In this document: positions 17,309 to 24,521 of the stretch, piece by piece
Layout of the letters: every line of letters begins with the position of its first letter
Position numbering within the stretch: the first letter of the stretch is position 1
Source of the DNA: Francisella sp. LA112445
Lineage (GTDB): Bacteria; Pseudomonadota; Gammaproteobacteria; Francisellales; Francisellaceae
Direction: 5' to 3'
DNA length: 64,000 nt
Assembly: GCF_012224145.1 (NCBI RefSeq)
Contig: NZ_CP041030.1
Span: forward strand, 496,001-560,000
Program-made: the position numbers and the translations under genes
Notes under the pieces: generated by a model
What the model saw: only the letters and a program-made list of their open reading frames with translations
What the model was told of the DNA's origin: nothing
Databases searched by the model: none

Positions 17309-17339
17309 AATATTACCAAAAAAATATTGTGGTAATATT
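17309..17339. promoter_or_regulatory. Perfect 10-bp inverted repeat upstream of the cfa-like gene
   Basis: AATATTACCA at 17309-17318 and TGGTAATATT at 17330-17339 are exact complements, separated by 11 nt. They lie in the only sizeable gap of the lipid operon, 31 bp before the cfa-like start. It could be an operator for an internal promoter, or an RNA hairpin tuning expression across the gap. No T-tract that would make it a clear terminator is visible in the direction of transcription. Confidence 0.4.
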
Positions 17340-17413
17340 GCTGCAAAATTAAATTTTGTTAATAAACGTTTTATCAAAGAAAGTGATATAAGTATTTACA
17401 TATTACATGAGGT

Positions 17414-18184
17414 TTAAAGTGGTTTAGCAAGACTCACTTTTATGTCTTTCTGCTTAGGCTTTGGAATATATTTAATATGTTTAAATACAATTTTTAAGGC
17501 TTGCCAATGGATCAAGTAGATAACTTTTAAAGTTAATAAGGGAGATCTAAAAAATTCTTTGATTAGATTTGTACTAGTTAGTGGTTTTGCTTGTGCTGTA
17601 ATAGCTGTACCAAGTTGTAATTGGTTATCATCATAGTAGTTTATAATAATTTGGTTTTTAGCATTATTTTTTAGATTTAGTGAGAAGTTAAACTTATAAA
17701 AGCCTTTACGAGGATAAAAGGGTGATACGTGAAAATCTTTTTCTGCTTTAAACCAGCATTTATCTGTAATCTCTTGACCAGATTTGTGACAAATATAGCT
17801 ATGAGTTTCTTTAAAGGTATTGTTTACTTCAGCAATTACAGCTATAAGTTTATTTTTATTGTAACAAAGCCAAAAGCTTACAGGATTAAAAAGATAGCCA
17901 AGAACTCTAGGCATAGTCATGAGTTTAACACTGTCATATTTTAAATTGTTTTGCTCAAGTAAATTAGTAGCCCAGTTTAGACAATTTGAACCATCTCGAT
18001 AGCCATGATCTTTATCATAGAAGCTATACACGTTTAGTTTATTTAAACTAAAGATTCTGGGTTTGTTATTGCTTAGATCAAGCATATCTAAAATTATATA
18101 ATAAGATCTATATCTAAAAGAGTTTTGTTTTGGGTGATGTCTTTTATGGTAGACTTTCGAGCTTAAAACAAAATCTTTTACCAT
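17414..18184 (-). CDS. DUF1365 family protein
   Basis: Protein of 256 residues matching the DUF1365 family: N-terminal VYHKRHHPKQNSFRYRSYYI, central DHGYRDGSNCLNW, then MPRVLGYLFNPVSFWLCY and the N/H-rich VNNTFKETHSY. The C-terminal part (about 215-236) is hydrophobic. DUF1365 genes commonly travel with FAD oxidoreductase and cyclopropane-synthase-like genes. In alphaproteobacteria this neighbourhood belongs to the SigE/ChrR singlet-oxygen response and to furan-fatty-acid formation. Its own reaction is not established to my knowledge. It overlaps the FAD gene by 7 bp. Confidence 0.8.
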   Translation of the reverse strand: MVKDFVLSSKVYHKRHHPKQNSFRYRSYYIILDMLDLSNNKPRIFSLNKLNVYSFYDKDHGYRDGSNCLNWATNLLEQNNLKYDSVKLMTMPRVLGYLFNPVSFWLCYNKNKLIAVIAEVNNTFKETHSYICHKSGQEITDKCWFKAEKDFHVSPFYPRKGFYKFNFSLNLKNNAKNQIIINYYDDNQLQLGTAITAQAKPLTSTNLIKEFFRSPLLTLKVIYLIHWQALKIVFKHIKYIPKPKQKDIKVSLAKPL

Positions 18185-19431
18185 GGAGTTCCAATCCCTA
18201 ATTTTGATGCAACATTTACTGCACTAAGTATACCATCTTCATGGAAGCCGTATCTTAAATAAGCACCACAGAAATAGGTATTATTTACACCTTGTATTTT
18301 ATCAATTTGCTGTTGAGCTTGTATTGCTTTTTTATCAAAAACAGGATGTTCAAAAACATGCTCGTTGATTATTTTTTTTTGATCCGGTTTTTGGTCTGGG
18401 TTTACTGTTACAAAGTAATCTGTATCTGTATTTAATGGCTGTAGATTGTTCATCCAGTAGCTTAGAGATACAACATTACGCTTATCTTTTGTTTCAGCAC
18501 TTAGATAATTCCAGCTTGACCAAGCAGTTTTACGCTTTGGCATAATAGCATCATCTGTATGTAATATAACTGTGTTAGGCTGATATTTAATCGCAGAGAT
18601 TAGCTCTTTCTCATTTTGGTTTGGATCATCCAGTAGTTCCAGAACTTCATTCGAGTGACAAGCAAATACTACTTTATCAAACTCATTAATACTATTTTGA
18701 TTATCTGTAATGGAGATTTTATCTGATCTTGATACAACTTTTGCCATTGGAGCAAATTTTACATTAGCACTTTCTAGTTCTTTGATAATTTTATCAACAT
18801 AAGTTTTACTACCACCTTTTACAGTATACCATTGGACTGGTTTAGTAGTTGTGAGTAAACCATGATTACTAAAAAATCTAATAAAACTAAGAGCAGGAAA
18901 CTCATACATTTTCTCAAGAGGAGTGCTCCAAATACATGCCCCCATAGCTAGTAAATAATAGTCTCTAAACCATGTACCTACATTAATATTATCTAGATAT
19001 TCTTTTAGAGTAATATTCTCATTTAAAGTTCCTTTTTCTAAATGCTCATTAGATATCTTATTAAACTTAAGAATATCTTTTATCATTTTATAATAGCTTG
19101 GTTTTAGTAAATTTGATTTCTGCGCAAATAGGCTTTTAAAGCTACTTGATCCATATTCAAAAGCACCATTTTTAATAGATACTCCGAATGACATATTGCT
19201 TTCTGCAACAGGAACATCTAAATGCTTAAAAAGTCTCGATAGGTGATAGTATGTATGGTAATTAAAAACTATAAAGCCTGTATCTATTGGCAAATTTTGA
19301 ACCTCTAGAGTACGAGCATGACCACCAAAGTAGTTGTTTTTCTCATATAGTGTAACTTCGTATTTGTCTTTTAGTAAATAACTTAGAGCTAGTCCTGATA
19401 TTCCACTTCCTATTACAGCTATTTTTTCCAT
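18178..19431 (-). CDS. FAD-dependent amine-oxidase-like oxidoreductase
   Basis: Flavoprotein of 417 residues. The N-terminal dinucleotide fold is IAVIGSGISGLALSYLL (G8, G10, G13), followed by the flavin-family motif FGGHARTL. The C-terminal FAD motif is NTYFCGAYLRYGFHEDG. It belongs to the group annotated as amine oxidase or protoporphyrinogen-oxidase-like, found next to DUF1365. In furan-fatty-acid pathways a flavin desaturase (UfaD) acts on methylated phospholipid chains, and this gene is the natural candidate for that role here; this is inference. It is the first lipid gene after the sensor kinase, 77 bp downstream on the same strand. Confidence 0.82.
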   Translation of the reverse strand: MEKIAVIGSGISGLALSYLLKDKYEVTLYEKNNYFGGHARTLEVQNLPIDTGFIVFNYHTYYHLSRLFKHLDVPVAESNMSFGVSIKNGAFEYGSSSFKSLFAQKSNLLKPSYYKMIKDILKFNKISNEHLEKGTLNENITLKEYLDNINVGTWFRDYYLLAMGACIWSTPLEKMYEFPALSFIRFFSNHGLLTTTKPVQWYTVKGGSKTYVDKIIKELESANVKFAPMAKVVSRSDKISITDNQNSINEFDKVVFACHSNEVLELLDDPNQNEKELISAIKYQPNTVILHTDDAIMPKRKTAWSSWNYLSAETKDKRNVVSLSYWMNNLQPLNTDTDYFVTVNPDQKPDQKKIINEHVFEHPVFDKKAIQAQQQIDKIQGVNNTYFCGAYLRYGFHEDGILSAVNVASKLGIGTPW

Positions 19432-19497
19432 ACTATTTTGATTATCTTATAGATATGTTATTAGTTATAGCTTAGTTTTAAAAGCGATAAAAGCATA

Positions 19498-19512
19498 GTT
19501 AAAAATTGTTAA
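19498..19512. promoter_or_regulatory. Direct repeat GTTAA-N5-GTTAA between kinase and FAD oxidoreductase genes
   Basis: GTTAA occurs at 19498-19502 and again at 19508-19512, one helical turn apart. On the transcribed (minus) strand it reads TTAAC-N5-TTAAC. Tandem half-sites about 10-11 bp apart are the usual target shape of OmpR-family regulators. The site covers the kinase stop codon and lies upstream of the FAD gene. It may be where the response regulator at 20530 acts; chance occurrence in AT-rich DNA is quite possible. Confidence 0.3.
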
Positions 19513-20546
19513 TGTAACGGTAGGATGATAGTTATTTTTAAGCCATTAGGAATATTGTTTTGTGCAGTAATATTACCATCATGAAGTTGAATTATCTTTT
19601 TCACTAATGATAAACCTAAGCCGTTACCTGTCTGTGTGCGACTCTTTTCTTCACGGAAAAATCTATCAAAAATTTTATTAGTATTTTTATCATTTATACC
19701 AATGCCTTGATCGGTAATCTCAATCTTATATTTAGAGTTTTCAATTTTACTTATTATTTTAACTTTAGTATTTTGCTCAGAATACTTGTAACAGTTATCA
19801 AGAATATTTGTAATACTTTGGAAAATTAGGTTTTTATCAATACAAATATTTCTAGTTTGAATATTTGTTTCTAGAAGTATGTTTTTTTGTTCAAATATCG
19901 GTTCATAAAGTTCAATAGCATCATTGATAATATTTTTAATATCTATACGCCTTTTAGATAAATTTTCACGACCATGTTCTAAGCGATTTAGTCTGAGTAA
20001 ACTGTTAAAAATATCTAGAAGTTTATTGCACTCAGCTAGAGCCTCTAATGTATCTTCGTTAGGGTTAGATTGTGCTAGGTTTTCTAACCTGTTCTTAAGT
20101 CTTGTTAGTGGGGTTTTTAGATCATGGGCTATATTATTTGAGACACTCTTTATATCAATAAGTAACTCCTCAATGTTACCAAAAAGGATATTTAATATAT
20201 TTGCTAAGTTACTAAGGTCATCCCAATTAGTGTCAGACTTTATCCTTTGACTAAAATCTTGGGTATTTACAATTGATGCTGCGGAACTTGCAATGTGGTT
20301 TATCTTCTTTACCACAAAGACACTTATAAGGTAACTAATTATGACAACACAGACCGCGCCTGTTACTCCTATGGTTAATGGTATAATATGCTCAATAATC
20401 CTATCTCCTAATGATGATAGAATTATATAAATCCAAGAGGCTATACTTAGTCCAAGTAGTATTGTAAAAAGCATAGCCATTTTAAAGCTTGAGCTAATTA
20501 TGTACCTACGTTGAATAGTGTCATTTAGCTTATTCTTGGATGACAT
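19509..20546 (-). CDS. Sensor histidine kinase with minimal periplasmic loop
   Basis: Membrane histidine kinase of about 345 residues. Positions here count from the ATG at 20546. TM1 is at about 21-44 and TM2 at about 55-79, joined by only about 10 residues (LGDRIIEHII). HAMP-like linker, H-box with phospho-accepting H141 (NNIAHDLKTPL), N-box DNCYKYSEQ, G1 DQGIGI, F-box IFDRFFREE and G2 GNGLGLSLV are all present. The short loop suggests intramembrane sensing. An upstream ATG at 20579 also has an AGAGGA site, so 11 more residues are possible. It overlaps its response regulator gene. It may correspond to the F. novicida kinase BfpK, but I cannot confirm that. Confidence 0.88.
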   Translation of the reverse strand: MSSKNKLNDTIQRRYIISSSFKMAMLFTILLGLSIASWIYIILSSLGDRIIEHIIPLTIGVTGAVCVVIISYLISVFVVKKINHIASSAASIVNTQDFSQRIKSDTNWDDLSNLANILNILFGNIEELLIDIKSVSNNIAHDLKTPLTRLKNRLENLAQSNPNEDTLEALAECNKLLDIFNSLLRLNRLEHGRENLSKRRIDIKNIINDAIELYEPIFEQKNILLETNIQTRNICIDKNLIFQSITNILDNCYKYSEQNTKVKIISKIENSKYKIEITDQGIGINDKNTNKIFDRFFREEKSRTQTGNGLGLSLVKKIIQLHDGNITAQNNIPNGLKITIILPLH

Positions 20547-21219
20547 ATCCAAATCCTCTAACTGTTTTAATTGGGTCATTTAGACCATCCTCTGTGAGTT
20601 TCGTACGTAGGCGAGATATATGCACCTCTACGACATTTGTCTGCGGATCAAAATCATAATCCCAGACTTCTTTAAGAATCATAGACTTACTAATTACTTC
20701 ATTTTTATGTTTTAGTAAAAGGTGCAGAACCTTATATTCTCTTTGTTGGAGTATTATTGGTTGACCATTTCTATGAACTTCATGGGCAAGTTCATCTAGC
20801 TCAATGTCACCACAGGTTAGTTTATGAGTTTTTGCCTGAGTGATTTGCTTAGTTCTATTGTAGAGAATATTAACTCTAATAAGCAATTCATCAATAGAAA
20901 AAGGCTTCGTAAGATAATCGTCACTACCAGATTTTAGGCCTTCAATCTTATTTTCAGTACTATCTAAGGCACTTAGGATAATTATAGGTGTTTCAATATT
21001 TTGCTTACGTAGTATTTTAAGTAGTGAAATTCCATCAAGGTATGGCATCATCCAATCTATAATTATTACATCGTAGTTGTTTGTGTTTATTAAAAATAAA
21101 GCTTCTTTGCCATCAAAAGCAAGAGTTGTTTCAATATTGTTTTTCTCAAAATTTGTTTTGATAAATTGACCAATTTGCTTGTCATCATCTGCAACTAAAA
21201 CTTTAAATTTATCACTCAT
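20530..21219 (-). CDS. OmpR-family response regulator partnered with the adjacent kinase
   Basis: Response regulator of 229 residues counted from the ATG at 21219. The receiver has acidic residues D11-D13, phospho-acceptor D55 (IIIDWMMP) and the KPFS lysine. The C-terminal winged helix ends in IKTVRGFGYVIQE. I prefer this start over the ATG at 21243, because translation from there would begin only 8 bp from a TATAAT and add a non-family MYLKQSYS extension. The kinase gene overlaps its 3' end. Being first on the minus strand before seven lipid genes, it is a reasonable candidate controller of them. It may be the F. novicida BfpR equivalent (from memory, not verified). Confidence 0.88.
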   Translation of the reverse strand: MSDKFKVLVADDDKQIGQFIKTNFEKNNIETTLAFDGKEALFLINTNNYDVIIIDWMMPYLDGISLLKILRKQNIETPIIILSALDSTENKIEGLKSGSDDYLTKPFSIDELLIRVNILYNRTKQITQAKTHKLTCGDIELDELAHEVHRNGQPIILQQREYKVLHLLLKHKNEVISKSMILKEVWDYDFDPQTNVVEVHISRLRTKLTEDGLNDPIKTVRGFGYVIQE

Positions 21220-21243
21220 GCTGTAAGATTGTTTTAAATACAT

Positions 21244-21261
21244 TTAGTTAATTATAACTAA
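21244..21261 (-). promoter_or_regulatory. -10 box within a palindrome ahead of the two-component genes
   Basis: On the minus strand a consensus TATAAT (21256-21251) lies about 30 bp before the preferred regulator ATG. It sits in the palindrome TTAGTTA-ATTA-TAACTAA (21244-21261). A convincing -35 is not seen. The symmetry would suit a repressor or autoregulatory site, but AT-rich palindromes are common by chance. Confidence 0.4.
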
Positions 21262-21359
21262 TTAGTCGATTTGTATCTTGAAAAAATAGCGAAAGAACTT
21301 ATTTTAATTAATAAATATTTTGTGTATAAAAGGTAATGCATAGAAAATTGGAGGTCAAA

Positions 21360-21902
21360 ATGAAAAAAATTTTAGCAACAATGCTTGGATTGGCTGTAGT
21401 TTCTGGAGCTTATGCCGAAAGCTACACAATGTATGCAAAGGCAGATGAAAAGTCCCAGAAGTTAGGACAGATTGATGATCAGAATCCTCAATATCAAGCT
21501 ATTTTTTCTAAGAAGGGCTGGGTAGAGGTTGTAAATAATGCTAATGGTCAAGTAGGCTGGGTTAAACAAAAACCTCAAGAGAAAACATCTCAAACTGTTC
21601 AAGATGATCCAGTTGCACAGATGTTAGCGGACTTTCAAAAACAACAACAAATGTTAGATCAACATTTCAATAGTGTCGTGTCTAATATTGATGATAATGT
21701 TGCTCAGCTAGCAAATCAATCAGGTTCAACTATTGCAAAGGGTAAACCTAAAATATTTAAAGAGTTTAGCTCTATCACAATTGATTCTAATGGTAAAACA
21801 GCAAAGATTATTAAGAAAACACAAGATGGTAATGGGGATGTTAAAACTATTGAGAAAGTGGTTCCTGCAAGTCAGTTAGCAAATATTAATATTCAAAACT
21901 AA
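21360..21902 (+). CDS. Exported SH3-like domain protein
   Basis: Predicted periplasmic protein of 180 residues. The start at 21360 is fixed by a strong GGAGGT (21350-21355) and a clean signal peptide that ends near SGAYA (residue 19). After it comes an SH3b-like segment (SYTMYAKADEKSQKLGQI, then KKGWVEVVNNANGQVGWVK). A Gln-rich stretch follows (about 80-100), then a beta-rich tail with KIIKKTQDGNGDVKTIEKV. Function unknown; bacterial SH3 domains often bind peptidoglycan or peptides. It is divergent from the two-component genes, with 140 bp between the starts. Confidence 0.75.
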   Translation: MKKILATMLGLAVVSGAYAESYTMYAKADEKSQKLGQIDDQNPQYQAIFSKKGWVEVVNNANGQVGWVKQKPQEKTSQTVQDDPVAQMLADFQKQQQMLDQHFNSVVSNIDDNVAQLANQSGSTIAKGKPKIFKEFSSITIDSNGKTAKIIKKTQDGNGDVKTIEKVVPASQLANINIQN

Positions 21903-21997
21903 ATATAAAATCTTAGATCCTCTAATCGATTTAAAAAAATAATAAAATAAGTTATTATTAATGTTGGATAAACAACTATAATTTTAAGGGGATAATT

Positions 21998-22399
21998 ATG
22001 TATGAAGAAGAGTTTTTATCAGAGAAATTACAGCACTTTACTCTTGCTGATATAGCATTAGTTAAGATTGTTTATTTTTTGGTTGGCTTATTGGTAGCTA
22101 CTAATTACCTAGTGTTAACCTCAATTAGTTGGATATTCTACTTGTTGATGTTTTTGACAGCAGCATTTCCAATAGTGATTCATCTATTCTCATTTGAAGG
22201 ATCATATATTGAAAAAGCTAGAATGTACCTTAAAACAAATAAGCCATCGTATCAGGTGTTGTTGTTTTTTAGTATGTTTTTCCTTGCGTGCATGCTTACA
22301 GTTTTAATTCCTATATTAATACTGGTTCCATGGTATGTGTATATCGTATTAATCATAATATTGGCTATAAAGCCAATGAAATCTAACATGTTTTGGTAA
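21998..22399 (+). CDS. Small hydrophobic membrane protein, unknown function
   Basis: Protein of 133 residues that I do not recognise. It has four likely membrane segments (about 20-40, 44-66, 86-106, 108-126) with a short acidic N-terminus (MYEEEFLSEK) and a polar loop SFEGSYIEKARMYLKTNKPS between segments two and three. RBS AAGGGGAT precedes the ATG. A methyltransferase gene starts 7 bp after its stop, so the two are probably co-transcribed. Confidence 0.7.
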   Translation: MYEEEFLSEKLQHFTLADIALVKIVYFLVGLLVATNYLVLTSISWIFYLLMFLTAAFPIVIHLFSFEGSYIEKARMYLKTNKPSYQVLLFFSMFFLACMLTVLIPILILVPWYVYIVLIIILAIKPMKSNMFW

Positions 22400-22406
22400 A
22401 AAAATC

Positions 22407-23054
22407 ATGAATAAGTCTACTCATGCAGGCCAAAAGATCTACACTAAGATGACTTTGAAATTGTATAATTTTGTTGTACTGTTTTTTAACAATACTTTTG
22501 TTTGGAAGTGTAAAACAGCAAAGCTATTGAAACAATATAGTGATAATGTTTCAGAAAATCATCTCGATATAGGTGTAGGCTCTGGATATTATTTGAAAAA
22601 GCTAAGTTCTAAGATAAAAAAAGTAGCATTGATGGATCTAAACCTAGATTGTCTTGAATATGTTAAGAATTCTCTTAGAGGTAAGGATGTTTCGACATAT
22701 CAGGTTGATATTTTAGAAGATATTGACGAGAAGTTTATTGCTAACTTTGATTCTATCTCTTGTAATTACTTAATTCATTGTTTACCAGATAATGGTAATA
22801 AAGAAGTTGTTTTTAAAAATATTGCAAAAATGCTCAAGCCTAATGGAGTAGCTTTTGGCTCGACTATAATTAATGAATATGATTCAAAACTAGCTGTAAA
22901 AATTGCTAATAAATTTAATTCAAAAGGGATTTTTGATAATGTAAATGATTCGTATGAATCTATAGAAAAATATATTAGTAATAATTTTAAAAGATATTCA
23001 ATCAAGAAAATTGGTTCAGTTTGTCTATATGTAATGAGCCAACCAATCAAATAA
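22407..23054 (+). CDS. Class I SAM-dependent methyltransferase
   Basis: Methyltransferase of 215 residues. Motif I is HLDIGVGSGYYLKKL (from residue 52). The acidic residue after strand 2 is in ALMDLNLDCLEYV, and motif IV/post-I resembles SISCNYLIHCLPD. The KNIAKMLKPNGVAFGSTI block follows the small-molecule methyltransferase pattern. It resembles the type-11/type-12 methyltransferases that act on small molecules or lipids; the substrate is unknown. It is paired with the small membrane protein upstream. Confidence 0.82.
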   Translation: MNKSTHAGQKIYTKMTLKLYNFVVLFFNNTFVWKCKTAKLLKQYSDNVSENHLDIGVGSGYYLKKLSSKIKKVALMDLNLDCLEYVKNSLRGKDVSTYQVDILEDIDEKFIANFDSISCNYLIHCLPDNGNKEVVFKNIAKMLKPNGVAFGSTIINEYDSKLAVKIANKFNSKGIFDNVNDSYESIEKYISNNFKRYSIKKIGSVCLYVMSQPIK

Positions 23055-23249
23055 TTAAATATTTTATCTAAAAGCCTTAATATTTTACATTAATGAGCCA
23101 AAAAAAAATTCTATTATGAGTCTGAGTATAGCATTTTATGCATGTTTAAATGTAGTACTTGGTTAAACAAGTATTAATAAGTAGATTCTGTGGTTAAACC
23201 TATGGTATGGCGCACTACTTTATTTAGTTATAGTATTTCATAAACTATT

Positions 23250-23278
23250 TTGTATATTTTGAAAATTCATAGTATAAT
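23250..23278 (+). promoter_or_regulatory. Sigma-70-type promoter of the exported protein gene
   Basis: TTGTAT (23250-23255), a 17-bp spacer and a perfect TATAAT (23273-23278). The expected start of transcription is near 23285, giving a leader of about 87 nt before the ATG at 23372. This is the best-formed promoter in the window. Confidence 0.65.
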
Positions 23279-23284
23279 TAATAT

Positions 23285-23303
23285 GTTGTTAAAATTTAAC
23301 AAC
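23285..23303. promoter_or_regulatory. Operator-like palindrome at the transcription start
   Basis: GTTGTTAAA-A-TTTAACAAC is an exact 9-bp inverted repeat around one central base. It begins 6 bp after the -10 box, so it would straddle the transcription start. That is a classic repressor position. The regulator is unknown. It could instead form a hairpin at the 5' end of the transcript that stabilises it. Confidence 0.5.
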
Positions 23304-23371
23304 AAAAAGAATCAAAAAAAAACAAGAAAAATAGAGATTAAATTTAGAGAATAGTTTAAAGGAGAAAAATC

Positions 23372-23683
23372 ATGAGTATTTTAAAAAAACTAACTGCAGT
23401 GGGTTTAGCATCAGTATTAGTATGTGGAGTATCTTTTGCAGATACTAGTGATCAAACACCAGCAGCAACAAACAGTAATGCAGCAGTAGCTCAATCAGCT
23501 AAAGCAAGTGAAGCTACTAGTACAGCTCAAAAAGGAAATGCTAGAACATCTCGCGAGTTTATATCACCATTAAGAAAAAATAGATTAGAGCGTCGTGTAG
23601 ATAGAAGAAAAGATATATTTAGTTCAGATAAGCAAGATGCCTCTACTAAAGCAACAACTAATAAAGTAAGTCAATCATCTTAA
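23372..23683 (+). CDS. Small exported basic protein, unknown function
   Basis: Protein of 103 residues. The signal peptide is residues 1-23, with cleavage after VSFA. An Ala/Ser/Thr-rich stretch covers about 24-52. A strongly basic segment covers about 53-78 (SPLRKNRLERRVDRRKD), and the tail is Ser/Thr/Lys-rich. RBS AAAGGAG is strong. I recognise no family. The good promoter, operator-like palindrome and strong RBS suggest high, regulated expression. The mature protein looks largely unstructured and cationic; binding to LPS or nucleic acid is a guess only. Confidence 0.7.
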   Translation: MSILKKLTAVGLASVLVCGVSFADTSDQTPAATNSNAAVAQSAKASEATSTAQKGNARTSREFISPLRKNRLERRVDRRKDIFSSDKQDASTKATTNKVSQSS

Positions 23684-23690
23684 ATAAAAT

Positions 23691-23712
23691 AATCTTTTAG
23701 ATCTAAAAGATT
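23691..23712 (+). terminator. Terminator-like perfect palindrome after the exported protein gene
   Basis: AATCTTTTAGA followed directly by its exact complement TCTAAAAGATT, 7 bp after the stop codon. It can fold as a stem of about 9 bp with a 4-nt loop. The following T-run is weak, so termination efficiency is uncertain. The insertion sequence begins 40 bp further on. Confidence 0.45.
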
Positions 23713-23752
23713 TCTACATTAATCTAATTGCTAGCTCTTAAAAAAAATTTTT

Positions 23753-24463
23753 GGGGCTGTCCTAGATAAGTTTACTTTAAACTCTCTCTAACCCAGTGTT
23801 TAATTAGCTTTAGCTGTTCCTTAGAATCACTGTGATTAAATCTCCACTCACATTCCTTCAAAAACAAGTAAAAATGGTCTCTAGGAATACCATTAAATTT
23901 TCTCAAATGTCTCTTAGCTTGATTCCAGAAGTTTTCTATACCGTTTATATGATTATACTTCTTTGCAAACAGCTTACTATGGTTAATTCTATAATGTTTA
24001 AACTCTGAAACATCTAAGGCATTATAACTCCTAAAAGTATCAGTGTAAACGATACAATCAGGTTTAACTTTTTCTCTAATTATTGGTAATAGAGTATCAC
24101 TCTTAGCATTTGGAATGATTACTGTATATACCTTACCATTACGTTTAAGTAAGCCAAATACAGGAACTTTACCACCAGCTCCTCTACCTCGTTTCCCTTT
24201 ACGAGTTCCTCCAAAATAGCTTTCATCTACTTCAATCTCTCCTGTAAACATTTCTAAATGCTCACTATTTTCATAAATTAATAATCTTAATCTATGAAAA
24301 TAATAGCTGGCTGTGGTTTTATTTACTGATACTAATTCTGATGCAGTTCGTGCTGTACTTCCTGCTATAAATAACTCTATTAATTTGTCTTGCTTGTATG
24401 TACTTAATCTACTTTTCCTCATCAAAACCATCCTAACATAACTTAGTTATCTAGGACAGCCCC
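23753..24463 (-). mobile_element. Complete IS1595-family insertion sequence (711 bp)
   Basis: The element runs between terminal inverted repeats that agree perfectly for 17 bp (GGGGCTGTCCTAGATAA at the left; the same, inverted, at the right end 24447-24463). It contains one transposase gene filling nearly all of it, and it is flanked by 8-bp direct repeats. It resembles the Francisella element I remember as ISFtu6 (IS1595 family); the name is not verified. It sits between a terminator-like hairpin and the promoter of the lpoB-like operon, so it disrupts no gene. Confidence 0.92.
23772..24431 (-). CDS. IS1595-family transposase (ISXO2-like), intact
   Basis: DDE-type transposase of 219 residues. 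An N-terminal helix-turn-helix (about 10-50) is followed by the ISXO2-like catalytic domain. Likely catalytic residues are D69 (IEVDESYFGG), D131 (VYTDTFRSY) and E166 (HINGIENFW). The Gly/Arg-rich loop GTRKGKRGRGAGGK after the first Asp is typical of the family. M4 is an alternative start. The frame is unbroken and the ends are intact, so the element is potentially active. Confidence 0.92.
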   Translation of the reverse strand: MVLMRKSRLSTYKQDKLIELFIAGSTARTASELVSVNKTTASYYFHRLRLLIYENSEHLEMFTGEIEVDESYFGGTRKGKRGRGAGGKVPVFGLLKRNGKVYTVIIPNAKSDTLLPIIREKVKPDCIVYTDTFRSYNALDVSEFKHYRINHSKLFAKKYNHINGIENFWNQAKRHLRKFNGIPRDHFYLFLKECEWRFNHSDSKEQLKLIKHWVRESLK

Positions 24464-24521
24464 AAATTTTTAATATACCAATTTTTTATAGTTTATAATA
24501 AATAACATTCCTAATTATTTT

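Larger units (their letters stand above)
23055..23371. other. Intergenic region with promoter, no gene seen
   Basis: No credible reading frame in this 317-bp AT-rich gap. It holds a promoter and palindrome listed separately (23250-23303). It also has a smaller inverted repeat, TACTTG-GTTAAA-CAAGTA (23156-23173). The leader of the following gene (about 23285-23371) is unusually A-rich. Confidence 0.6.
23745..24471. repeat. 8-bp target-site duplication flanking the insertion sequence
   Basis: AAATTTTT occurs immediately left (23745-23752) and immediately right (24464-24471) of the element. The copies are identical and 8 bp long, the duplication length expected for IS1595-family transposition. 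An undamaged duplication indicates a single, fairly recent insertion with no rearrangement across it. Confidence 0.85.

Noticed and set aside
21977-21982. TATAAT before the small membrane protein at 21998
   Set aside because: It is only 15 bp from the ATG and overlaps the space needed for the ribosome-binding site, so a transcript starting there would lack a usable leader.
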